Assembly (NCBI GenBank): GCA_013388525.1
Contig: JACAFA010000148.1
Coordinates: 1 to 10,875, forward strand
Source of the DNA: Ignavibacteriaceae bacterium
Lineage (GTDB): Bacteria; Bacteroidota; Ignavibacteria; Ignavibacteriales; Ignavibacteriaceae
DNA length: 10,875 nt
Direction: 5' to 3'
Shown here one piece after another: positions 1-5,996 of the stretch; within the stretch, counting starts at the first letter, position 1, and every line of letters starts with the position of its first letter. The notes below the pieces were generated by a model. The model was not told the origin of the DNA. It was given only the letters and a program-made list of their open reading frames with translations, and searched no databases. The position numbers and the translations under genes are program-made.

Positions 1-852
1 TATGGAATCAATATTCTCTACACTGCACCGACGGCTATCAGAGGATTTATGAGATTCGGTGATGCGTGGGTCAAACGTCACAATCTTTCTTCATTAAGAT
101 TATTAGGAAGCGTTGGCGAACCAATCAATCCTGAAGCGTGGCGATGGTATCACAAAGTAATTGGTGGTGAACGATGTCCGATAATGGATACGTGGTGGCA
201 GACAGAAACCGGAATGTTTATGATAACACCACTGCCCTGTACTCCATTAAAACCCGGTTCCGGAACAAAACCATTTCCTGGTTTAAAGATGGATATAGTT
301 GATGAAGAAGGGAACCCGGTTAAAGATAACGAAGAAGGATTTCTCGTAATAAAAACTCCCTGGCCATCAATGCTTAGAACAATTTGGAATGATCCTGACA
401 GATATGTTCAGCAGTATTGGTCAAGATTTCCTGGTGTTTACATGACTGGTGATTCGGCAAGAAGAGATGAGGATGGCTATTACTGGATCATCGGAAGAGT
501 TGACGATGTGATAAAAGTTTCCGGTTACCGACTTGGAACAGCAGAAATTGAAAGCGCATTAGTCAGTCATCCGGCAGTAGCTGAAGCTGCTGCTATTGGA
601 TTGCCGCACGAAGTGAAAGGTCAGGCAATTCACACATTTGTAATTCTGAAAACAGGTTATCAGAAAAGTGATAAATTGATTGAGGAACTTAGACAACATG
701 TTGGTCACGAAGTAGGTCCGATTGCAAAACCTGAGCAAATAGAAATAGTTGATTCTCTTCCAAAAACTAGAAGTGGAAAAATTATGCGGAGAGTTTTGAA
801 AGCACGTGCACTTGGAGTTGATCCCGGAAATCTTTCTACTTTGGAGGAGTAA
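1..852 (+). CDS. acs: Acetyl-CoA synthetase (AMP-forming), C-terminal part, 5' end outside the window
   Basis: Activates acetate to acetyl-CoA through acetyl-AMP in the cytoplasm. The frame is open from base 1, so about 283 C-terminal residues are seen; the full family length is about 630-660. Visible motifs in order are YTAPTAIR (bases 19-42), [18 protein letters not shown] (adenylate-binding A5 motif), YMTGD, and the hinge and C-domain stretch [20 protein letters not shown]. Near the end comes [11 protein letters not shown], whose lysine codon at 778-780 is the catalytic lysine that Pat/GNAT acetylation and CobB/sirtuin deacetylation control in characterised Acs enzymes. The full DTWWQTETG form, with two tryptophans, and the acetyl-type [10 protein letters not shown] favour acetate over longer acyl substrates. 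The gene ends in TAA and is followed by an AT-rich hairpin. The ATG at 49 is internal and not the start. The family call is firm; any regulation by acetylation is inferred from the family. Confidence 0.96.
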   Translation, partial: YGINILYTAPTAIRGFMRFGDAWVKRHNLSSLRLLGSVGEPINPEAWRWYHKVIGGERCPIMDTWWQTETGMFMITPLPCTPLKPGSGTKPFPGLKMDIVDEEGNPVKDNEEGFLVIKTPWPSMLRTIWNDPDRYVQQYWSRFPGVYMTGDSARRDEDGYYWIIGRVDDVIKVSGYRLGTAEIESALVSHPAVAEAAAIGLPHEVKGQAIHTFVILKTGYQKSDKLIEELRQHVGHEVGPIAKPEQIEIVDSLPKTRSGKIMRRVLKARALGVDPGNLSTLEE

Positions 853-860
853 AGCATAAT

Positions 861-887
861 TGAATTAATAGATTATTATTTAATTCA
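861..887 (+). terminator. AT-rich hairpin after acs, possible weak terminator
   Basis: TGAATTAA (861-868) and TTAATTCA (880-887) are perfect 8-base inverted arms around an 11-base loop. The hairpin starts 9 bases after the acs stop codon and is followed by the T-rich run TTATATTTT. The stem is almost all A-T, so it would be weak, and the following tract is not pure T. It could slow or end acs transcription before the toxin-antitoxin pair, or be chance in AT-rich DNA. Confidence 0.3.
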
Positions 888-913
888 TTATATTTTAATG
901 GAGTTGTGAAAAA

Positions 914-940
914 TTTTCCAAACCAAAATTTTTGGAGAAA
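914..940. promoter_or_regulatory. Palindrome at the antitoxin ribosome binding site, candidate autoregulatory operator
   Basis: Two nested symmetries are visible. CCAAAA-T-TTTTGG (923-935) is a perfect 6-base palindrome around one base. TTTTCCAAA (914-922) matches TTTGGAGAAA (931-940) as an inverted pair with one extra G. The right arm includes GGAG (934-937), the Shine-Dalgarno sequence of the antitoxin. Antitoxins or antitoxin-toxin complexes of type II modules usually bind palindromes just upstream of their own genes, so this is the natural operator candidate. It could also act as an RNA hairpin masking the ribosome binding site. No clear promoter hexamers were found beside it. Function is inference. 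Confidence 0.35.
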
Positions 941-946
941 TATGTA

Positions 947-1171
947 ATGGAAACTAAAAAAATAATAGATGAAGTCATTTCACTTCCGGTGGAGGAAAGA
1001 GCACTAATTGCTGATTCTATTTTAAGAAGTCTGAATCCTGCGGATTCAGACATAGATAAGAAATGGATAAAGATTGCTAAGGACCGATTAAATGATTTAA
1101 AATCAGGCAAGGTTAAAGCCATCCCTGGAGACGAAGTTTTTAATAAAATCTGGAAGAAATTTTCTACGTGA
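947..1171 (+). CDS. Type II antitoxin, putative addiction module component family
   Basis: A 74-residue acidic and basic helical protein starting METKKIIDEV. It resembles the 'putative addiction module component' antitoxins (Unstab_antitox, PF09720 / TIGR02574): an N-terminal helix with a LPVEERALIADSILRSL core (about residues 13-28), then DSDIDKKWIKIAKDRL, and a C-terminal segment with GDEVFNKIWKK. The family usually has 65-80 residues and pairs with a RelE/ParE toxin, as here. The ATG at 947 is preferred over the in-frame TTG at 932, because GGAG at 934-937 lies 9 bases before the ATG and would fall inside the gene if TTG were used. The stop TGA overlaps the toxin GTG by 4 bases (GTGA), so the two are translated together. 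It is expected to bind the toxin and repress its own operon. Family call is good; the exact target of the partner is not visible. Confidence 0.82.
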   Translation: METKKIIDEVISLPVEERALIADSILRSLNPADSDIDKKWIKIAKDRLNDLKSGKVKAIPGDEVFNKIWKKFST

Positions 1172-1458
1172 AGTATTCTTTCCATCCTGATGCTGAATCA
1201 GAGTTCCTACTAGCCATAGATTTTTATGAAGATAGAGAAGCAGGATTAGGCCGTGATTTTGCTTTAGAAATTTATTCAACTGTTGAACGCATTCTTACAT
1301 ATCCAGATGCTTGGCCTGTAATTGAAGAAAATATTAGAAGGTCTTTAGTTAAAAGATTTCCTTTTGGAGTGCTTTATTCCAAACTTGATGAAGAAATTGT
1401 AATTGTTGCCATTATGCACTTAAATCGAGAACCAGGTTATTGGAAAAAAAGGATTTAA
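1168..1458 (+). CDS. RelE/ParE family toxin
   Basis: A 96-residue protein, normal length for a ParE_toxin/RelE fold (PF05016). It opens with KYSFHPDAESEFLLAIDFYE, a typical N-terminal helix pattern in which an acidic/alanine helix leads to DFYEDREAGLGRDFALEI, then RILTYPDAWPVIEENIRRSL, the strand KRFPFGVLYSKL, and the last strand EEIVIVAIMHLNREPGYW. The FPFGVLY and AIMHLNREPGYW stretches are hallmarks of this family's C-terminal sheet. It starts at a GTG that overlaps the antitoxin stop codon (GTGA); GGAAG at 1152-1156 lies 11 bases upstream. No closer start is seen. ParE members poison gyrase and RelE members cut mRNA at the ribosome; the sequence alone does not say which applies. It appears intact. 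Together with the antitoxin it is a compact addiction or stress module inserted between housekeeping and transport genes. Confidence 0.85.
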   Translation: MKYSFHPDAESEFLLAIDFYEDREAGLGRDFALEIYSTVERILTYPDAWPVIEENIRRSLVKRFPFGVLYSKLDEEIVIVAIMHLNREPGYWKKRI

Positions 1459-1584
1459 TTGAGAGCCTAAAAGTTATATCTTACAGTTATTAAAATTTTT
1501 TGTGTTATCATATAAGATTTAACCACAAAAAACTTTCTTCAATAAAGGAATAAACAGAACTTTCTCAATTTAAAAACTGTTTAT

Positions 1585-1632
1585 TTAAGTGTTAACTAAA
1601 TCACGTCACCTTTGTTTTAGTATCACACTTAA
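1585..1632. promoter_or_regulatory. Long imperfect inverted repeat in the leader of the exporter operon
   Basis: The left arm TTAAGTGTTAACTAAA (1585-1600) and right arm TTTAGTATCACACTTAA (1616-1632) can pair at 15 positions: eight outer pairs, one mismatch, one pair, one bulged A, and six inner pairs. The spacer is 15 bases (1601-1615). It contains CACCTTTG (1607-1614), one base off the Bacteroidota -7 element TAnnTTTG. The repeat ends 34 bases before the adaptor ATG. A dimeric repressor site over a promoter, or a leader RNA hairpin, would both fit. No regulator gene lies in the window to pair with it. The rest of the 208-base gap (1459-1666) holds no gene that I can see. Confidence 0.4.
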
Positions 1633-1666
1633 TTAAGTTTTCCCGACAAATTTCAAGATTTTAATT

Positions 1667-2842
1667 ATGGACTCAAAAAATGTCGATCTCTCTTCTTTGA
1701 AGATTGATCGATCAGAAAATAAAAACGGTAAAAGCAAGGCAAGGATTTTTATTTACGCATTTGTCCCGATAATAATCATCGCTGCTTCATTTTTTATTAT
1801 CAGATCATTCTCAGGATCTTCTGTAGAAGTGAAACTGACAACTGTGATCAAACAGACACCGGGCAGGTCTAATGCAGTATTAACAGCAAGCGGATACATT
1901 GTAGCACAGAGAAAAGCTTCGGTAAGTTCTAAAGGCACTGGTATTTTAGTATATCTTGGAGTTGTTGAAGGTGACAAAGTTAAGAAGGGACAAATTATTG
2001 CAAGACTTGATGACAGAGACATCGTTACACAGCTCGATGAAGCAAAATCCAGTCTTCAATTATATAAAGCTCAGCTGAAGGAAGTTGAAAATAATTACAA
2101 TCGTGAGAAGGAATTATTTAATCGAGGTTTATCTTCACAGCAAAGTTTAGATCAGGCTGAAACTGCTTACAAGTCTTTGCTTGCAAATATTGATATGGCG
2201 GATGCAAGAATAAGAGCTGCTGAAGTTGCTCTGGAGAATATGATTATCCGTGCACCTTTTGATGGAACAGTTCTTACAAAAAATGCTGAAGTCGGAGAGA
2301 TTGTTGCTCCTTTTGGTGCAAGTACAACTTCACGAGCTGCTGTTGTTACTATTGCAGATATGAATTCCTTAATGGTTGAAACAGATGTGTCAGAATCGAA
2401 TATCGAAAAAATTAAACCAGATACAGATTGTGAGATAGTATTAGATTCCAATCCCGGGAAAAGTTATCAGGGATATGTTTTTAAAATTGTTCCAACGGCG
2501 GACAGATCAAAAGCAACTGTGCTTGTGAAGGTTGGATTTAAAAGTTATGATAACAGAGTATTACCTGAAATGAGTGCGAAGGTTTCTTTCTTATCAGAAA
2601 AAAGTAAAGAGGAGGAGGAACAAATTCCTGTTCTGACTGCTCCACTTTCAGCAGTTGAAGATCTGGATGGAAAGAAGGTAGTTTACGTTGTTGTTGATGA
2701 TAAAGCTGTTCAAAAAGAAATTTCAACAGGTCGTTTGTTTGGTAACTATGTTGAAATAATTTCAGGTTTAGAAGAAGGCGAAAAGATTATTGATAACCTG
2801 AATGAAAAAGTAAAAGACGGTGTTCAGGTAAAAATTTTATAA
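1667..2842 (+). CDS. Periplasmic adaptor (membrane fusion) subunit of an ABC exporter, MacA/HlyD type
   Basis: A 391-residue adaptor that should join an inner-membrane pump to the periplasm or an outer-membrane exit duct. It has a polar start, one membrane anchor (about residues 26-47, FVPIIIIAASFFII), and the first half of a lipoyl/barrel-sandwich domain (about 70-115, including GVVEGDKVKKGQIIARLDD). Next come a coiled-coil hairpin (about 117-190), the second lipoyl half (about 191-215, IIRAPFDGTVLTKNAEVGE), a beta-barrel (about 225-310) and a membrane-proximal domain ending GLEEGEKIIDNLNEKVKDG. These are the classic HlyD/MacA parts in order, at normal family length. The ATG at 1667 has no clear Shine-Dalgarno sequence, as is common in Bacteroidota-like genomes. 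It heads the operon, 21 bases before the ATPase gene. No TolC-like duct is in the window, so the exit route is unknown. Confidence 0.92.
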   Translation: MDSKNVDLSSLKIDRSENKNGKSKARIFIYAFVPIIIIAASFFIIRSFSGSSVEVKLTTVIKQTPGRSNAVLTASGYIVAQRKASVSSKGTGILVYLGVVEGDKVKKGQIIARLDDRDIVTQLDEAKSSLQLYKAQLKEVENNYNREKELFNRGLSSQQSLDQAETAYKSLLANIDMADARIRAAEVALENMIIRAPFDGTVLTKNAEVGEIVAPFGASTTSRAAVVTIADMNSLMVETDVSESNIEKIKPDTDCEIVLDSNPGKSYQGYVFKIVPTADRSKATVLVKVGFKSYDNRVLPEMSAKVSFLSEKSKEEEEQIPVLTAPLSAVEDLDGKKVVYVVVDDKAVQKEISTGRLFGNYVEIISGLEEGEKIIDNLNEKVKDGVQVKIL

Positions 2843-2863
2843 AGAAGAATAATTGGAGTTTAA

Positions 2864-3535
2864 ATGTCATCGTTAATTCAATTAAATAATATATCAAAAT
2901 CATATTGGCGGGATAGTCTTGAAATACCTGTCTTAAACAGTATCACTATGGAGGTTCCCGAAGGAGAATTCCTTGCTCTTATGGGTCCTTCAGGTTCTGG
3001 AAAAACCACTTTGCTTAACCTGATTGGTGGAATTGATAAACCTTCAGCGGGAAGTGTTGTAATTGCTGGTAAAGAAATTTCCAGCTTTGGTGAATCAGCT
3101 TTGGCAAAATGGAGATCGGATAATGTTGGATTCATTTTTCAATTTTACAACTTGATTCCGGTTCTCACAGCATTCGAAAATGTTGAGCTTCCTCTTCTTC
3201 TAACAAATCTCTCAAAAGCTGAAAGGAAAAAACGTGTTGAATTTGCTCTTGGAATAGTTGGACTTGGCGATCGAATTCATCACTATCCTAAGCAACTTTC
3301 TGGTGGACAGGAACAAAGAGTTGCTATCGCCAGAGCAATAGTAACTGATCCGATGATAATTGTTGCTGATGAACCAACCGGTGATCTGGATCGGACTTCT
3401 GCAGGAGAAATATTAACACTTATGGAAAGACTAAATAAAGAATTTAAAAAAACTATTGTAATGGTAACGCACGATCCGCACGCTGCTGAAAAAGCACATA
3501 TCACAAGACATCTGGAAAAGGGAGATTTTGTATAA
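2864..3535 (+). CDS. ABC transporter ATP-binding protein, MacB/LolD type
   Basis: A 223-residue cytoplasmic ATPase, the usual length for LolD/MacB-type nucleotide-binding subunits encoded apart from the permease. Motifs seen: Walker A GPSGSGKTT (41-49), Q-loop FIFQF (Q93), signature LSGGQ (145-149) followed by EQRVAIARA, Walker B IIVADEP (165-171) with catalytic Glu170, D-loop GDLD (173-176), and switch His203 in VTHDPH. All key residues are present, so the protein should be active. The FIFQFYNLIPVLTAFENVELPL stretch and late HITRHLEKG are typical of the MacB/LolD/FtsE group. GGAG (2855-2858) lies 5 bases before the ATG. The next permease starts 5 bases after the stop, so the operon is tightly packed. 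It would power the two downstream FtsX-type permeases by a mechanotransmission mechanism, moving substrates in the periplasm rather than through the membrane; this is inference from MacB and LolCDE. Confidence 0.95.
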   Translation: MSSLIQLNNISKSYWRDSLEIPVLNSITMEVPEGEFLALMGPSGSGKTTLLNLIGGIDKPSAGSVVIAGKEISSFGESALAKWRSDNVGFIFQFYNLIPVLTAFENVELPLLLTNLSKAERKKRVEFALGIVGLGDRIHHYPKQLSGGQEQRVAIARAIVTDPMIIVADEPTGDLDRTSAGEILTLMERLNKEFKKTIVMVTHDPHAAEKAHITRHLEKGDFV

Positions 3536-3540
3536 CAGTT

Positions 3541-4701
3541 ATGAGAATTTTAAAATTAATTATCAAAAATTCGCTCAGGCATAAACTCAGAACTATACTG
3601 ACCATAGTTGGAATATCCATTGCAGTTATTGCTTTTGGACTGTTACGTACAGTAGTTACAGCATGGAATTCCGGTGTTGAAGCCTCTGCAGCTAATCGTT
3701 TGATAACACGTCAGGCTATTTCATTTATTTTTCCTCTTCCGCTTGCTTACAGAGATCAGATTGCAAAAATCCCGGGTGTTGATGTCGTAACTTATGCTAA
3801 CTGGTTCCAGGGAGTTTATATTGATAAGAACCAGTTCTTTGCAAGGCTTGCTGTTGATCCCGAAACTATCTTTGATGTTTATCCTGAATTTTTAATTACC
3901 GATGAGGAGTATCAAACTTTTTTAAAGGAAAGAAACAGCTGCATAATCGGGCAGGATATTGCCACACAATACAATCTGAAGATAGGTGATCTGATGAGTA
4001 TTGAAGGTGACATCTATCCCGGCGATTGGCAGTTTGTTATTCGCGGAATTTATAAACCGAGAGATAAAACCACAGATGCCACACAAATGTTTTTCCATTG
4101 GGATTATCTGAATGAGAGAATGAAAGAGTTCGGAACCGGGAGAGAAAACGAAGTCGGTTGGTATATTATAAAAATAAAAGATCCATCTCAAACAGGAAAT
4201 GTTTCCGAACAGATTGATGCTTTGTTTAAAAACTCTCGTGCAGAAACAAAAACAGAATCCGAAAGAGCATTTCAGCAGGGATTTGTGCAGGCTTCAAGTG
4301 CAATCATCACTTCAATGAATGTAATTTCATTTGTGATTATTGGAATTATAATGCTCGTTCTTGGAAACACTATGATTATGTCAGCAAGAGAAAGAACACG
4401 GGAATATGCAGTCTTCAAGACAATTGGTTTTTCGGGTAATCATATGATTGGTTTGATACTTGGTGAATCACTTTTTATTTCCGCTCTTGGCGGTGCATTG
4501 GGTTTGTTCCTGAGCTTTCCGATTATCGAAGGATTTGGTGCAGTTATTCCGAGAGGTTTCTTCCCGGTATTTGAACTTGAACCAATTACATTAGTCTTTG
4601 CTGTATCATCAGTTATATTAATTGGAGTTGCTGCTTCACTTTTCCCGATTCAAAAAGCATTGAGAACAAGTATTGTTGATGGGCTCAGGTTTATTGGTTA
4701 A
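3541..4701 (+). CDS. FtsX/MacB-type ABC permease, first of a pair
   Basis: A 386-residue permease with the four-helix layout of MacB, LolC/E and FtsX: TM1 at about residues 18-40, a large periplasmic domain (about 41-250, MacB_PCD-like), then three helices at about 253-282, 302-330 and 349-372 forming the FtsX domain. The cytoplasmic loop RERTREYAVFKTIGFS after TM2 is the conserved coupling region that contacts the ATPase. The C-terminus ends in KALRTSIVDGLRF, a usual FtsX-domain finish. The periplasmic part has FPLPLAYRDQIAKIPGVD and a WQFVIRGIYKP core, like other MacB_PCD domains. It starts 5 bases after the ATPase stop. The second permease follows after 33 bases, so the working exporter was probably a heterodimer of two unlike permeases. 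The gene is intact. The substrate cannot be told from the sequence. Confidence 0.92.
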   Translation: MRILKLIIKNSLRHKLRTILTIVGISIAVIAFGLLRTVVTAWNSGVEASAANRLITRQAISFIFPLPLAYRDQIAKIPGVDVVTYANWFQGVYIDKNQFFARLAVDPETIFDVYPEFLITDEEYQTFLKERNSCIIGQDIATQYNLKIGDLMSIEGDIYPGDWQFVIRGIYKPRDKTTDATQMFFHWDYLNERMKEFGTGRENEVGWYIIKIKDPSQTGNVSEQIDALFKNSRAETKTESERAFQQGFVQASSAIITSMNVISFVIIGIIMLVLGNTMIMSARERTREYAVFKTIGFSGNHMIGLILGESLFISALGGALGLFLSFPIIEGFGAVIPRGFFPVFELEPITLVFAVSSVILIGVAASLFPIQKALRTSIVDGLRFIG

Positions 4702-4734
4702 AATCATTTTGTCATTTAATAAAAATGTATTCGA

Positions 4735-5454
4735 ATGAAAATCCCTTTTAAATACACGATCAAAAATTTCACATCAAGAAAGCTTACAACTTTCATTACA
4801 ATCTTTGGTGTGGCATTAGTTGTTTTTGTTTTCGCAGCTGTTTTAATGATGGCTTACGGAATTCAGAAAACACTAATTGCAACCGGTTTGCCGGATAATG
4901 TTTTGATTACAAGAAAAGCTGCGAATGGAGAAATCTCAAGCATAATAGAAGGTGAAGCACAGGATGTTATCAGAACACTTCCTCACATTGCTGTTAATGC
5001 AAGCGGAAAGCAAATTATCTCAAGAGAACCTGTCGTGATCATTAATCTTGAAAAGATTAGCGGCGGTATGAGCAATGTTACAGTCAGAGGTGTTTCTGAT
5101 GTTATTTTTGATTTACGTCCGCAGGTAAAAATTATTGAAGGAAGGATGTTTAATTTTGGATTACGTGAGCTGATCGTTGGTTCTGCTGTTACCTCAAGAT
5201 TTCTGGGTGCAAAGATTGGCGATGTAGTTAAGTTTGCAGGCGATAGCTGGCAAATAGTTGGTGTGTTTGATTCTGATGGAAGTGGATTTGATTCTGAAAT
5301 GTGGGGAGATTCTCAGGCTTTGCTCAATGCATTCAATCGTGGAAGTGCAGTATCATCTCTTACTCTTAAGCTTGATGATGTAAATAACTTTGAAGCGTTC
5401 AAAAAGAATTTTGACTTTGACCGAAGACTTCAGCAGTTTGAAGTTAAAATATAA
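4735..5454 (+). CDS. N-terminal fragment of the interrupted permease
   Basis: The 239-residue piece has a basic start (MKIPFKYTIKNFTSRKL), TM1 at about 17-41 and nearly all of the periplasmic MacB_PCD-like domain. That domain includes VRGVSDVIFDLRPQVKIIEG, FNFGLRELIVGSAVTSRF, GAKIGDVVKFAGDSWQIVG and a DSDGSGFDSEMWGD stretch, which is usual for these permeases. It ends at the premature TAA before TM2, so by itself it lacks the FtsX-domain helices and the coupling loop that contacts the ATPase. It would then be a single-pass protein unable to complete the pump. ATG 4735 is taken because it opens the conserved amphipathic N-terminus; an out-of-frame ATG at 4725 is ignored. No good Shine-Dalgarno sequence is visible. 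Confidence 0.6.
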   Translation: MKIPFKYTIKNFTSRKLTTFITIFGVALVVFVFAAVLMMAYGIQKTLIATGLPDNVLITRKAANGEISSIIEGEAQDVIRTLPHIAVNASGKQIISREPVVIINLEKISGGMSNVTVRGVSDVIFDLRPQVKIIEGRMFNFGLRELIVGSAVTSRFLGAKIGDVVKFAGDSWQIVGVFDSDGSGFDSEMWGDSQALLNAFNRGSAVSSLTLKLDDVNNFEAFKKNFDFDRRLQQFEVKI

Positions 5455-5484
5455 CAGAAATATTTTGAAGAGCAATCTGAACTG

Positions 5485-5904
5485 ATGGCAAACTTCATTC
5501 GCATATTGGGTATTTTCATCACAGTAATTTTTAGCTTCGGTGCAACAATTGGTGCAATGATAACAATGTATGCAGCAGTTGCCAACCGAACTGTTGAAGT
5601 TGGAACACTCCGTGCACTCGGCTTTAAACGAAGAAGTATTCTGGTCGTCTTCTTAATAGAATCGCTTGTTATTGCAATTACTGGTGGGATAGTGGGACTT
5701 TTCCTTGCTTCATTCCTTCAGTTCTTTAATATCTCAACTCTGAATTTTGGTTCATTTGCCGAGCTCTCATTTGGTTTCAGTCTTTCACTGACGATAGTTA
5801 TTTCATCACTATTATTTGCTGTATTGATGGGAATCCTTGGAGGTTTCTTACCTTCAATCCGTGCTGCAAGATTGAATATCGTGAATGCTTTGAGAGCAGC
5901 TTAA
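5485..5904 (+). CDS. C-terminal fragment of the interrupted permease (FtsX domain)
   Basis: The 139-residue piece starts at the first ATG after the premature stop and holds the whole FtsX domain: helices at about 4-30, 51-80 and 97-121, the coupling loop NRTVEVGTLRALGFKRRSI (about 34-52), and the usual ending PSIRAARLNIVNALRAA. The ten codons between the stop and this ATG (QKYFEEQSEL) also belong to the permease, so the ATG is internal to the ancestral gene and not an evolved start. GAAGAG at 5467-5472 could act as a weak ribosome binding site, 12 bases upstream. If it is made, it might assemble with the N-terminal piece; nothing in the sequence proves this. Confidence 0.55.
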   Translation: MANFIRILGIFITVIFSFGATIGAMITMYAAVANRTVEVGTLRALGFKRRSILVVFLIESLVIAITGGIVGLFLASFLQFFNISTLNFGSFAELSFGFSLSLTIVISSLLFAVLMGILGGFLPSIRAARLNIVNALRAA

Positions 5905-5955
5905 TCATTTTTATCCCGGCAAAATTCAAGTGTATAAATACAATTTGGTTTACTA

Positions 5956-5963
5956 TATATTTG
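5956..5963 (+). promoter_or_regulatory. TAnnTTTG element, possible -7 promoter box for the receptor operon
   Basis: TATATTTG fits the Bacteroidota -7 consensus TAnnTTTG exactly and lies 33 bases before the receptor ATG, in the 92-base gap after the permease. No convincing -33 TTTG/TTG element is seen at the usual spacing: TTTG at 5944-5947 is too close. The element is short and the region is AT-rich, so chance is possible. If real, it separates the receptor trio from the exporter operon. Confidence 0.35.
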
Positions 5964-5996
5964 AAGCCGTAATTTATTTTTCAATATTCACGGCAA

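Larger units (their letters stand above)
4735..5904 (+). pseudogene. Second FtsX/MacB-type permease, interrupted by one in-frame TAA
   Basis: The frame from ATG 4735 to TAA 5904 is a complete FtsX-type permease of 389 codon positions, against 386 for its upstream partner, except that codon 5452-5454 is TAA. The break lies between periplasmic-domain residues FEVKI and QKYFEEQSELM, just before TM2. No base is gained or lost: both halves are in the same frame, and the joined text gives the normal family pattern of V-x-x-(E)-x-x-Y-[YF]-x-x-Q-S. GAA, CAA or AAA could become TAA by one base change, and Glu suits the family best. TAA ends several other genes here, so general recoding is unlikely. 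The alternatives are a true nonsense mutation, a base-call error, or a gene read as two pieces. Codon use and family residues look preserved on both sides, which implies a recent or false break. Confidence 0.75.

Noticed and set aside
932..946. TTG at 932 as the antitoxin start
   Set aside because: It would place the GGAG ribosome site inside the gene; ATG 947 has that site at a normal distance.
1531..1569. Direct repeat AACTTTCTTCAAT (1531-1543) and AACTTTCTCAAT (1558-1569) in the exporter leader
   Set aside because: Only two short, imperfect copies in AT-rich DNA; no third copy or flanking feature to support an operator or mobile-element scar.
5452..5484. Frameshift between the two permease fragments
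   Set aside because: Both fragments are in the same frame, and the ten codons between the stop and the next ATG read as normal permease sequence. The break is a single stop codon, not a frameshift.
5966..5994. GCCGT / ACGGC inverted pair just before the receptor start codon
   Set aside because: Only five pairs around a 19-base AT-rich loop; too weak to claim translational control.
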